A stretch of 64,000 bases of DNA, taken from assembly GCF_000009905.1 (NCBI RefSeq), contig NC_006177.1:2790001-2854000 (forward strand), read 5' to 3'. Positions 27,108 to 34,132 of the stretch are shown in pieces (the first letter of the stretch is position 1; each line of letters starts with the position of its first letter). The notes under the pieces were generated by a model that made no database searches, was not told the origin of the DNA, and saw nothing but the letters and a program-made list of their open reading frames with translations. The DNA comes from Symbiobacterium thermophilum IAM 14863 (GTDB taxonomy: Bacteria; Bacillota; Sulfobacillia; Symbiobacteriales; Symbiobacteriaceae). The translations under genes were made by a program, and so were the position numbers.

Positions 27108-27983
27108 CTACTCCTCGGCCTTGACCTCGGGCGGCGGCGCCACCTCGTACTTCTCAATCAGCTGATCGATGGTGCCGTCCTCCTTCAGCTTGGCAAGGAT
27201 CGCGTTGACGGCCTCCCGGAGTTCATCGTCGTCCTGGCGGAAGGCCACGGCGTTCTCTTCCTTGGTCAGCTCGAACGCGACCGTCAGCTCCGGCCGGGTG
27301 GCGGCGTAGTTCTTCACCACGGCATAGTCGCCGACGACGGCCTGCACGCGGCCGGCCACCAGGTCCAGCACCGCGGCCTCGAAGAGCTCGTAGGACCGGA
27401 CCTCGGCCCCCTCGACCTCCTTCGCGGCGATCTCGCCGGTGGTGCCCAGCTGCACGCCGATGGTCTTCCCGATCAGGTCCTCCGCAGACTGGATGGTTCC
27501 CTCGGCGGCCTTGGGGATCAGCACCGACTGAGCCGTCATCCAGTAAGGTTCGGAGAAGTCCACCGACTCCAGCCGCTCGGGCGTGATCGTCATGGCGGAG
27601 ATCACCATGTCCGCCTTGCCGGCCGCCAGGTCAAGCAGCAGGGTGTCGAAAATGCCCTCGGTGATCTCCAGCTTCACGCCCAGCTCGTTGGCGATCGCTT
27701 CGGCCAGCTCCATCTCCCAGCCGACGATCTTATCCTTTCCGTCGATGATCGCGTGATACTCAAAGGGCGGGTAATCCGCGCTGGTGGCCACGACGATCTT
27801 TCCGGCCTGCTTGATCTGCTCCAGGCGGCTCACCGGGGCCTCGGCCTGCTGGTCGCTCTGCGAAGGCGGGTTCTGCTGGGCGCCGCCCGACGGCGTGCCG
27901 CCGCCCTGCACGCCGCCGCACGCGGCCAGCAGCAGGCTCAGGGCGAGGCCCAGGGCAAGGGTCCGGGTCTTTTTCATCATCAT
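27108..27983 (-). CDS. Amino-acid ABC importer, solute-binding lipoprotein
   Basis: This is a 291-residue family 3 binding protein. It has a lipoprotein signal with lipobox LLLAAC, a low-complexity Gly/Gln/Pro linker, and a bilobed domain starting KIVVATSADYPPFEY, then GWEMELAEAIANELGVKLEITEG, the family motif LAAGKADMVISAMTITPERLESVDFSEPYW, and TIGVQLGTTGEIAAKEV. Three ATG codons in a row begin the frame; AAGGAG lies 3, 6 or 9 bases upstream of them, so the real start may be the second or third. It has its own promoter with an ARG-box-like element and a terminator after it. Ligand is probably a polar or basic amino acid. Confidence 0.92.
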   Translation of the reverse strand: MMMKKTRTLALGLALSLLLAACGGVQGGGTPSGGAQQNPPSQSDQQAEAPVSRLEQIKQAGKIVVATSADYPPFEYHAIIDGKDKIVGWEMELAEAIANELGVKLEITEGIFDTLLLDLAAGKADMVISAMTITPERLESVDFSEPYWMTAQSVLIPKAAEGTIQSAEDLIGKTIGVQLGTTGEIAAKEVEGAEVRSYELFEAAVLDLVAGRVQAVVGDYAVVKNYAATRPELTVAFELTKEENAVAFRQDDDELREAVNAILAKLKEDGTIDQLIEKYEVAPPPEVKAEE

Positions 27984-28027
27984 CTACTCCTTGTCGGCTT
28001 GTCGTCCCTCGAGAAGTAACGACTGAG

Positions 28028-28056
28028 AATATACACCCCGCCGAATAAATATTCAA
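28028..28056 (-). promoter_or_regulatory. Sigma-A type promoter of the amino-acid ABC operon
   Basis: On the minus strand TTGAAT (28056-28051), 17 bases, TATATT (28033-28028). It lies about 45 bases upstream of the binding-protein start. Confidence 0.75.
28042..28055. promoter_or_regulatory. ARG-box-like operator over the -35 region
   Basis: The minus strand reads TGAATATTTATTCG, close to the ArgR/AhrC consensus TGAATWWWWATTCA. It overlaps the -35 box and upstream spacer of the ABC promoter, as expected for arginine-dependent repression. An argR gene is not in the window. Confidence 0.55.
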
Positions 28057-28103
28057 GGGCAAAACCCGATCACGCACAGTTCCGAATTGCGCACGTTCCC
28101 GGC

Positions 28104-28144
28104 AAAAAGGGTGCAGGGGGCGAGACCTGGTCTCGCCCCCTGCA
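28104..28144 (-). terminator. Terminator of the candidate small RNA
   Basis: A perfect stem of at least 14 bp (28112-28144) is followed on the minus strand by CCCTTTTTGCC. The plus strand has no T-run, so it acts on minus-strand transcripts. Confidence 0.8.
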
Positions 28145-28322
28145 TGTGCGACGGAGGGTCACCACTCCCCCGTCTGATGGAACCGTGCTGGTTCGGGGGG
28201 CCACCACTCCCCCTCCCAGCGCCGGCCGGGTCACCACTCCGGCCGGGGTGGTGGTCGCTCCGGCTGACCGCACCGCTACAGCCAGCCCTGCACGACCACA
28301 GGTCGCCGATACCTGGCGACTA
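28104..28322 (-). ncRNA. Candidate small RNA with three hairpins showing the same 9-nt loop
   Basis: Read on the minus strand, this roughly 220-nt stretch starts just after an extended -10 promoter and ends at a strong terminator, with no convincing ribosome site inside. Three hairpins occur in series: C, stem 28222-28229/28239-28246; B, 28187-28191/28216-28220 outer and 28195-28199/28209-28213 inner; A, 28150-28157/28167-28174. Their stems differ in sequence, but the loops are AGUGGUGAC, AGUGGUGGC and AGUGGUGAC. One pair in hairpin A is G-U on the minus strand and would be A-C on the plus strand, supporting minus-strand transcription. A 5' hairpin (28302-28307 with 28315-28320) and a CACCAC segment (28248-28253), complementary to the loops, precede them. 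I do not recognise it as a known family. It may also act as a leader of the downstream amino-acid transporter genes. Confidence 0.6.
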
Positions 28323-28328
28323 CCAGAG

Positions 28329-28337
28329 ATTATACCA
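28329..28337 (-). promoter_or_regulatory. Extended -10 promoter of the candidate small RNA
   Basis: The minus strand reads TGGTATAAT: a consensus TATAAT preceded by TGn. The -35 position (TCGCGC at 17 bases) is not consensus. Initiation is expected near 28322. Confidence 0.6.
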
Positions 28338-28524
28338 TGTACACTTGCACAGCGCGAGCGTCATTTTTCGCTATGTATTCTTTCACGCCGGTCCCAAGGC
28401 AGGATAGGGATGGATAGCCGCGCGCCGCTTCAATAAACTGAATAAATCGCGCCGATAGATACTTCCCTTTGGACAGCGGCCTCCCCGTCCGGGTAACCTG
28501 ATCACAGAAAGGGGTGTCAGTTCG

Positions 28525-28680
28525 ATGAACCGACTGCGCGTCTGCGCCTGGTGCGGCTCGGCGATCGCCGAGGAGCAGGAGGAGCACCGCAACCTCTGCC
28601 CGGAGTGCAGCCAGGTCGACGAGTTGGAGGCCGCCACGCCGCTGTATCCCGTCGGTGAACGACAGCCCTTCCAGGACTGA
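28525..28680 (+). CDS. Small zinc-ribbon-like protein
   Basis: This 51-residue protein, MNRLRVCAWCGSAIAEEQEE followed by HRNLCPECSQ and an acidic tail, has two CxxC knuckles (CAWC at 7-10 and CPEC at 25-28) separated by 14 residues: a compact zinc ribbon. Proteins of this kind are often nucleic-acid or protein-binding adaptors, but no specific function can be assigned. AAAGGGG lies upstream at a rather long spacing. It stands alone, divergent from the candidate small RNA region and converging on the cyclophilin gene. The cysteine pattern makes a real gene more likely than a chance frame. Confidence 0.6.
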   Translation: MNRLRVCAWCGSAIAEEQEEHRNLCPECSQVDELEAATPLYPVGERQPFQD

Positions 28681-28752
28681 ATGCAACCGTCGTGCACGCC
28701 AGGGCCCCCGCCGGCGCCGATGCGCCGCGGGGGCCTTCTGCGCGCCTCACGG

Positions 28753-29289
28753 CTACAGCTCGCTGATGCGCACCGATTCGATCCGGATCTCCTCCAGAGG
28801 CCGGGACATCTCCCCGTTGAAGGCCGGGCCGACCGGCACCGACGCCAGCGCCTCCACCACATCCATCCCCTCCACCACACGGCCGAACTGGGTGTAATGC
28901 GGGAAGTGGTTCAGGCCGGCCGCCTGCGGACCGGAGCAGATGAAGAACTGGCTGCCGTTGGTGTTGGGGCCGGCGTTGGCCATCGCGACGATGCCCGGCT
29001 CATAGGGGTGCTTGGGCGGCAGCTCATCGGGAAACCGGTAGCCCGGGCCACCCCGGCCGGTGCCCGTCGGATCGCCGGTCTGGATCATGAAGGGCTTGAT
29101 GACCCGGTGAAACTTCACCCCGTCGTAATACCCCTGGCGCGCCAGGAAGACGAAGTTGTTGACGGCGAGCGGGGCCTCGTCCGCGAACAGGTCGATGACG
29201 ATCTCACCCTTAGTGGTTCTCAGGGTCGCCCGGTACCGCTTGGACGGGTCGATTTCCATCGGGGGCGGGGAGCTCCACTGCCTGGTCAA
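28753..29289 (-). CDS. ppiB: Cyclophilin-type peptidyl-prolyl cis-trans isomerase
   Basis: This is a 178-residue single-domain cyclophilin, cytoplasmic by lack of a signal peptide. The core shows [72 protein letters not shown] and [16 protein letters not shown]; the catalytic arginine is the R in KFHRVI. It speeds prolyl bond isomerisation during folding. I chose the TTG at 29289 because GGAGGA lies 6 bases upstream; an ATG ten codons later has only a distant GGAG. The start lies inside the end of mscS, an 80-base overlap, so the two are co-transcribed. Confidence 0.92.
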   Translation of the reverse strand: MTRQWSSPPPMEIDPSKRYRATLRTTKGEIVIDLFADEAPLAVNNFVFLARQGYYDGVKFHRVIKPFMIQTGDPTGTGRGGPGYRFPDELPPKHPYEPGIVAMANAGPNTNGSQFFICSGPQAAGLNHFPHYTQFGRVVEGMDVVEALASVPVGPAFNGEMSRPLEEIRIESVRISEL

Positions 29290-30397
29290 GGGAATCCTCC
29301 TTCTGCTGGATGCGGATATGTTGCGCAGGAATCGCCAGCGCGATGCCGTTTTCCCGGAAGGCCTTCAGGATCTGCATGTTCAGCTCATCGGTCACCCGGA
29401 ACCGGTTGGTGTACGAGTCGACCCAGCAGCTGAAGAAGAGGTCCAGGGAGTAGGTGTTGAAGGCGGAGAGCCACACCCCGGGAACCGGGTCCTTCAGCAC
29501 CTCGGGATGGCTCTGGAGCACGTCCAGCAGCACCTTCTTCGCCTTCTCCACATCGGTGTCGTAGGTCACCCGGATGGTCTGCCGGATCGCGGCCTGGGGC
29601 GAGGGCAGCGCGTAGTTGATCACCCGGGTGTTGGCCATGTCCTTGTTGGGCACCACGAGGGCGGTGCCGTCAAACTGCCGGATGCGGGTGGTGCGCAGCC
29701 CGATCTCCACCACCACGCCCACCTTGCCGTCGGTCAGCTCGATCCAGTCGCCCACCCGGAACGGCCGGTCGATGAGGATGGCCAGCCCGCCCAGCATGTT
29801 GGAGAGCGTGTCCTGGGACGCGAGGGCGATCGCCGCGGAGGCGACGCCGGCCGTGGCGATCAGGGCGGACACCGAGATCCCGAACAGCTCCAGCACGATG
29901 GACAGCGCGAAAAAGCCGACCACCGCGGACACGCCCTTCTTGATCATCGGCATGAGCTCCCGGTCCCACGTGCCGTCGGTCCGGCCGGCCAGCTCGTGCA
30001 GATACCAGTCCAGCGCGGCGTTGATCAGGGCGTTGACCAGGACGGTGACCGCGATCACCACCACCGCCTCGGCCAGGTTGCCGGCCACGGTGAACTGGGT
30101 CGCATACCGTCCCCCGGCCTGGAAGGAGGGGATGGCGCTGCCCAGCGACATCAGGGCGAGCCGCAGGCCCAGGGCGAGGATGACCCACCGCACCGCCGGG
30201 GTGCCGGCCTCCACCAACCGGTCGTCCAGGGTGGTGTCGGACCGGCTGACCACGCGGTGGGCGATCCACCGCAGGATCCGCTTGGCCAGCCCGGCCACGG
30301 CCCAGGTCACCAGCAGTTGCGCCGCGAAGACGGCCCAGGCCATCCAGTGTTGCTCCAGCGCAGTCCGCAGGTCGTACAGCCACTGTTCCACTACCAT
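29210..30397 (-). CDS. MscS-family mechanosensitive channel
   Basis: This 395-residue protein has about four to five N-terminal membrane helices, the last being the pore helix with the small-residue pattern [41 protein letters not shown], followed by the conserved beta domain [34 protein letters not shown] and a cytoplasmic vestibule. It is larger than E. coli MscS (286) because of extra N-terminal helices. Such channels release solutes on hypo-osmotic shock. Its location next to an osmoprotectant importer with a BusR-like regulator suggests a local osmotic-stress cluster. A promoter is visible at 30425-30453. Confidence 0.92.
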   Translation of the reverse strand: MVVEQWLYDLRTALEQHWMAWAVFAAQLLVTWAVAGLAKRILRWIAHRVVSRSDTTLDDRLVEAGTPAVRWVILALGLRLALMSLGSAIPSFQAGGRYATQFTVAGNLAEAVVVIAVTVLVNALINAALDWYLHELAGRTDGTWDRELMPMIKKGVSAVVGFFALSIVLELFGISVSALIATAGVASAAIALASQDTLSNMLGGLAILIDRPFRVGDWIELTDGKVGVVVEIGLRTTRIRQFDGTALVVPNKDMANTRVINYALPSPQAAIRQTIRVTYDTDVEKAKKVLLDVLQSHPEVLKDPVPGVWLSAFNTYSLDLFFSCWVDSYTNRFRVTDELNMQILKAFRENGIALAIPAQHIRIQQKEDSLDQAVELPAPDGNRPVQAVPGDPENH

Positions 30398-30424
30398 TCC
30401 CCCGTGCAGAACGTCATCCTTTAC

Positions 30425-30453
30425 ATAATAGAAGTTCAGCCCGGCCCAGGCAA
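30425..30453 (-). promoter_or_regulatory. Promoter of mscS-ppiB
   Basis: Minus strand TTGCCT (30453-30448), 17-base spacer, TATTAT (30430-30425), 28 bases upstream of the mscS start. Confidence 0.6.
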
Positions 30454-30456
30454 GCG

Positions 30457-30491
30457 GGAACCAGGGCCCTGAAGCCAGGCGCCCTGGTTCC
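30457..30491 (-). terminator. Hairpin after the osmoprotectant ABC operon
   Basis: GGAACCAGGGC (30457-30467) pairs with GCCCTGGTTCC (30481-30491). It separates the last gene of the importer operon from the mscS promoter. No long T-run follows. Confidence 0.6.
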
Positions 30492-30528
30492 GTTCCGTAC
30501 CCCTCGTCAGCGTCTCACCGCGCGTTCC

Positions 30529-31443
30529 TCACCGCTCAACGAGTCCGGCCTCGACCAGGAAGTCCCGAGCGACCTCCTCCACCGGCTCCTCCAGCGACTC
30601 CACCCGGTAGTTGAGCTCCTGCATCTTCTCGTCCGGCAGGAGGCCGCCCAGCTGGTTCAGCAGCTCGATGATCTCCGGGTGCCGCTCCGCCGCGTCCATG
30701 CGCACCACGTAGGCGCCGTTGTAGGGCGGGAAGAAGTTGCGGTCGTCCTCCAGGATCACCATGTCGAACTCCACCAGCTTGCCGTCGGTGGCGTAGGCGT
30801 CGATCACCTGGATCTCGCCGGTCTCGATCGCCTTCCAGCGGAGGCCGGTCTGCATCGTCTTGACGTCCTTGAACGCGAAGCCGTACGCCTCCACCAGCGG
30901 GTAGTACCCGTCCACCTGGCGGCCCATGAACTCGTTGGTGGTGCCGAAGACCAGCTGGTCGTCGACCGCGAGCAGGTCCGAGAAGGTCTTCAGGTTGTGC
31001 TGCTCGGCGATCTCCCGGGGAACCGCCAGGGTGTAGGTGTTGTTCATGCCCAGCGGCGCCGTCCAGGTGATCCCGAACTTCTCCTCAAACTCCCTCTTGA
31101 CCAGGTCGTGCAGGCCGTCGGGATCGGCGATCGGCTCGGTATGGCCCAGAATGGGCCCGTAAGCCGTGCCGTCATACTCGGCGTAGAGCGTGATATCGCC
31201 GTTCTTCAGCCCGTTGAAGTTGACCGTCGTGCCGCCCAGGTTGTGCTTCCGCACCACCGTCAGGTCGGTCCTGCTCTCGATCAGCTGGGCGGCGATCTCG
31301 CCCAGCAGGATGCTCTCCGTAAAGTCCTTGGAGCTGACGACGATGGCATCGCCCGCACCGGAACCGGCGCCCCCGCCGCATCCGGCCAACAGGACGCAGA
31401 GCACTGCGGCCGCGACGGCCGAGAACCTACGGTGTCCAAACAT
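30529..31443 (-). CDS. Osmoprotectant (glycine betaine/choline-type) ABC solute-binding lipoprotein
   Basis: This is a 304-residue OpuAC/OpuCC/YehZ-family binding protein. The signal ends in lipobox VLLAGC. The mature domain has the family start AIVVSSKDFTESILLGEIAAQLIESRTDLTVVRKHNLGGTTVNFNGLKNGDITLYAEYDGT, then TAPLGMNNTYTLAVPREIAEQ and GLRWKAIETGEIQVIDAYATDGKL. Aromatic residues that could form a quaternary-ammonium cage are plentiful (Y, F, W), but the exact ligand (betaine, carnitine, choline, proline betaine) is not determined. It is the last gene of the ATPase-permease-permease-binding-protein operon. Confidence 0.92.
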   Translation of the reverse strand: MFGHRRFSAVAAAVLCVLLAGCGGGAGSGAGDAIVVSSKDFTESILLGEIAAQLIESRTDLTVVRKHNLGGTTVNFNGLKNGDITLYAEYDGTAYGPILGHTEPIADPDGLHDLVKREFEEKFGITWTAPLGMNNTYTLAVPREIAEQHNLKTFSDLLAVDDQLVFGTTNEFMGRQVDGYYPLVEAYGFAFKDVKTMQTGLRWKAIETGEIQVIDAYATDGKLVEFDMVILEDDRNFFPPYNGAYVVRMDAAERHPEIIELLNQLGGLLPDEKMQELNYRVESLEEPVEEVARDFLVEAGLVER

Positions 31444-31516
31444 ACCTTATCTAAACCTCCTCATTCCCTGGTTCACGCCGCCCCCATCCCACACCGTCCC
31501 TTCCCTCCGCCGGGGC

Positions 31517-32167
31517 TCACGCCTGTCGCAGCCCCCTCGGCGTCAGCCACCGCTCCAGGGCGCCCATGCCCAGATCGGCGGCGATGGCCAGCAGGGCCGC
31601 GGGCAGGGCGCCGGCGAGAATCATCTTGTCCTGCACCCGGTCGATGCCGGCGAAGATCTCGGAACCCAGCCCCCCGGCGCCGGCCAGCGACATGATCGAC
31701 GCCGTGCCGATGGACATCACCAACGCCAGCCGGATGCCCACCATCATCACGGCCAGGGCCAGGGGCAGCTGGACGATCCGCAGGATCTGCCACCGGGTCA
31801 TCCCCATCCCGGTGGCCGCCTCGATCAGCGCCGGGTCGATGGAGATGAGCGCGGTGTAGGTGGACCGGATGATCGGCATCAGCGAGTACACGAACAGGCA
31901 GAAGATGCCGGTCGCGGGGCTGAGGCCGAGGAACAGCATGACGAAGCCGATGAGCGCCAGCGCGGGGATGGTCTGCAGCGCGTTGGCCACCCAGAGCACG
32001 GGCTCCGCCAGCTTCCGTCGCCGGCTGATCAGATAGCCGACGGGAACGCCCACCAGCACCCCGTACAGGACCGCCAGCAGGGCCAGCTTGACGTGCTGAA
32101 TGGTCAGGCCCAGCAGCCTGGGCCAGTGTGCGTTCACGTAGACAACCAGTTCCTGCATCAGTTCCAC
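31517..32167 (-). CDS. Osmoprotectant ABC importer permease (OpuCB/OpuCD-like)
   Basis: This 216-residue permease has about six membrane helices. The family core SPATGIFCLFVYSLMPIIRSTYTALISIDPALIEAATGMGMTRWQILRIVQLPLALAVMMVGIRLALVMSIGTASIMSLAGAGGLGSEIFAGI matches OpuCB/D and YehW/Y proteins; EAATGMGMT is the EAA coupling loop that contacts the ATPase. It is the second of two permeases in the operon and probably pairs with the 32186-32800 product as a heterodimer. GAAAGGGGGAAG lies upstream of the start. Confidence 0.9.
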   Translation of the reverse strand: MELMQELVVYVNAHWPRLLGLTIQHVKLALLAVLYGVLVGVPVGYLISRRRKLAEPVLWVANALQTIPALALIGFVMLFLGLSPATGIFCLFVYSLMPIIRSTYTALISIDPALIEAATGMGMTRWQILRIVQLPLALAVMMVGIRLALVMSIGTASIMSLAGAGGLGSEIFAGIDRVQDKMILAGALPAALLAIAADLGMGALERWLTPRGLRQA

Positions 32168-32185
32168 GGCGGGCCTTCCCCCTTT

Positions 32186-32800
32186 CTACACCTGAAGCCC
32201 GCGGGGCGTGACCCGGCGCTCCAGGCGGCCCAGGAGGAAGTCCGCCAGAAGGGCCATGAGCGTCACCGGAACGCCCCCGGCCAGGATCAGCCGGGGCGAG
32301 ACCGTGGCGAAGCCGCTGACGATCGGCTCGCCCAGCCCGCCGGCGCCGACGTAGGCGCCCAGCGTCGCCCAGCCGATGATCAGGACGGTCGAGGTGCGGA
32401 CGCCGCTCATGATCACCCGGAAGGCCAGGGGCAGCTCCACCGACAGCAGCATCTGCAGCGCCGTCATGCCCATTCCCCGGGCCGCCTCCTTCACCGCCGG
32501 GTCCACGCCCGTCAGGCCCTTGTAGGTATTGCTCAGAATCGGCAGCAGCGCGTAGAGGAACAGGGCCGTCAGCGCCGGCTTCGTGCCGATGCCCATGAGC
32601 GGGATCATGAAGGCCAGCAGGGCGATGGCCGGAAGGGTCTGGAACAGCCCCAGCGCCACCATGACCGGGTCGGCCAGCCGCCGGATCCGGCTGAGCAGGA
32701 TGCCGGCGGGCACGGCCACCAGCACCGCCAGCAGGACCGCCGACAGCGACAGGCGCAGGTGCTCCAGGGTCAGGCTGGCCAGCTTCGCCCACGTGATCAT
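32186..32800 (-). CDS. Osmoprotectant ABC importer permease (OpuCB/OpuCD-like), second copy
   Basis: This is a 204-residue permease related to the neighbouring one, with the same order of motifs: LADPVMVALGLFQTLPAIALLAFMIPLMGIG, LFLYALLPILSNTYKGLTGVDPAVKEAARGMGMTALQMLLSVELPLAFRVIMSGVRTSTVLIIGWATLGAYVGAGGLGEPI. Its ATG overlaps the last bases of the ATPase gene by 4 bases (ATGA type), so translation is coupled. The pair of distinct permeases is the normal layout of OpuB/OpuC-type importers. Confidence 0.9.
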   Translation of the reverse strand: MITWAKLASLTLEHLRLSLSAVLLAVLVAVPAGILLSRIRRLADPVMVALGLFQTLPAIALLAFMIPLMGIGTKPALTALFLYALLPILSNTYKGLTGVDPAVKEAARGMGMTALQMLLSVELPLAFRVIMSGVRTSTVLIIGWATLGAYVGAGGLGEPIVSGFATVSPRLILAGGVPVTLMALLADFLLGRLERRVTPRGLQV

Positions 32801-33927
32801 GCGGTCGCCCCCCCGGCCCGCTCGGCGCGGGAAAGGGTGCCCACCAGCGACGTGTTGGTGACCAGCCCCTGCAGCCGGCCCTGCTCATCCACCACCGGCA
32901 GGAACTCCAGCCGCTCCAGCAGCATCCGCTGCACGGCGTGCGTCACCGGCTGGTGCGGCAGCACCGTCGTCAGCCGGGTCTCCATGATCTCCCCCAGCGT
33001 CCGGTGGGAAGCCAAGCCCCGCTCGACGGCCCGGGCGGTGACGATCCCCAGCAGCCTGCCGTCCCCGTCCACCACCAGCACCGAGTTCACCCGGCGCCTG
33101 CGCATGGTGGCCACCGCCTCGGCGATGCCGTACTCCGGCCCGGCCGTGACCGGGTCCGGGATCATGACGTCGGCCACCGTCAGGGACTCGGCCGGCCTCA
33201 CCATGCGCTGGCGGCCGACGAACTGCGCCACGAACTCGTCCTTCGGGTTCCGCAGCAGCTCCTCCGGGCTGGCCACCTGGTGGATCCGACCGTCCTTCAT
33301 CACGACGATCCGGTCGGCCAGCTTCAGCGCCTCGTCCATGTCGTGGGTGACGAAGACCACCGTCTTCCTCAGCCGGGCCTGCAGGCGCTTCAGCTCGTCC
33401 TGCAGCGTCTCCCGGGTGATGGGGTCCAGCGCGCCGAACGGCTCGTCCATGAGAATCAGGTCGGGCTCGGCGGCCAGGGCCCGCAGCACGCCCACCCGCT
33501 GCTGCTGCCCGCCGGAGAGCTCCCGCGGGTAGCGGTCCCGGTAGGTGGCGGGGTCAAGCCCCACCATCTCCAGCAGTTCGTCGACACGCTTGCGCCGCCG
33601 CTCCCGGTCCCAGCCCAGCAGCCGCGGCACCAGCTCGATGTTCTGGGCGATGGTCATGTGCGGGAAGAGGCCGACCTGCTGGATCACGTAGCCGATGTTG
33701 CGCCTGAGCTCCACGGGGCTCACCGTGGCGATGTCGCGCCCGTCCACGTAGATCTTGCCGGACGTGGCCTCGTGCAGCCGGTTGATCATCTTCAGCGTGG
33801 TCGTCTTGCCGCAGCCGGAGGGGCCGATCAGGCAGACGAACTCCCCGCGCGCGATGTGCAGGTTCAGATCCTCTACCGCCTTCGTGCCGTCGGGGTACAC
33901 CTTCGACACGTGCTCGAAGCGAACCAT
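32797..33927 (-). CDS. Osmoprotectant ABC importer ATPase with tandem CBS domains (OpuCA-like)
   Basis: This 376-residue protein has Walker A GPSGCGKTT, the family Q-loop IGYVIQQVGLFPHMTIAQNIELVPRLLGW, signature LSGGQQQRVGVLRALAAEPD, Walker B LILMDEPFGALDPI and switch FVTHDMDEALKLADRI. Two CBS motifs follow (VADVMIPDPVTAGPEYGIAEAVATM..VLVVDGDGRLLGIVT and GEIMETRLTTVLPHQPVTHAVQRM..FLPVVDEQGRLQGLVT). In OpuA/OpuC proteins the CBS pair senses ionic strength and/or c-di-AMP. The ATG at 33927 begins the conserved VRFEHVSKVYPDG; longer in-frame starts would cross the promoter. It is the first gene of the operon. Confidence 0.93.
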   Translation of the reverse strand: MVRFEHVSKVYPDGTKAVEDLNLHIARGEFVCLIGPSGCGKTTTLKMINRLHEATSGKIYVDGRDIATVSPVELRRNIGYVIQQVGLFPHMTIAQNIELVPRLLGWDRERRRKRVDELLEMVGLDPATYRDRYPRELSGGQQQRVGVLRALAAEPDLILMDEPFGALDPITRETLQDELKRLQARLRKTVVFVTHDMDEALKLADRIVVMKDGRIHQVASPEELLRNPKDEFVAQFVGRQRMVRPAESLTVADVMIPDPVTAGPEYGIAEAVATMRRRRVNSVLVVDGDGRLLGIVTARAVERGLASHRTLGEIMETRLTTVLPHQPVTHAVQRMLLERLEFLPVVDEQGRLQGLVTNTSLVGTLSRAERAGGATA

Positions 33928-34001
33928 CGTGCGCGATTCCCCCCTTCTGTCACCAAAGCGTAGAGTTGGCGAGGAACAAGCGGCTCCCTGGAAGGAAACC
34001 A

Positions 34002-34028
34002 ACAACTTTATACTATCGATAGAGTTGT
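34002..34028. promoter_or_regulatory. Operator-like inverted repeat over the osmoprotectant operon promoter
   Basis: ACAACTTTAT (34002-34011) and ATAGAGTTGT (34019-34028) are inverted copies with one mismatch, 7 bases apart. They cover the -10 box and most of the spacer. The nearest upstream gene encodes a BusR-like repressor, the natural candidate to bind. Confidence 0.6.
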
Positions 34029-34038
34029 CGGTTGTCAA
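34010..34038 (-). promoter_or_regulatory. Promoter of the osmoprotectant importer operon
   Basis: Minus strand: consensus TTGACA (34038-34033), 17-base spacer, TAGTAT (34015-34010). It lies about 83 bases upstream of the ATPase start. Confidence 0.65.
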
Positions 34039-34087
34039 CCCCGTTGATTGTTGCTGCGCTGCACGGACCCGGCGCGCCCACAGGAAA

Positions 34088-34132
34088 GCCCGAAGCCCAC
34101 CGGCGAGGTTGCCGATGGGCTTCGGGCTTTTT
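34088..34132. terminator. Bidirectional terminator between the BusR-like gene and the importer promoter
   Basis: A 17-bp stem with one G-T mismatch (GCCCGAAGCCCACCGGC with GCCGATGGGCTTCGGGC) is followed by TTTTT on the plus strand and by TTTCC on the minus strand. It ends the repressor gene transcript before the importer promoter. Confidence 0.8.

Noticed and set aside
28070-28273. 67-codon minus-strand frame with GVV repeats within the small RNA region
   Set aside because: The GVV repeats come from the hairpin loop sequence; no ribosome site precedes any start, and the frame runs through a strong terminator. Kept as a rival explanation only.
28104-28322. T-box, lysine or 6S RNA identity for the small RNA
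   Set aside because: There is no T-box bulge or AGGGUGGNACCGCG-like element, no lysine riboswitch junction and no long central-bubble hairpin as in 6S RNA.
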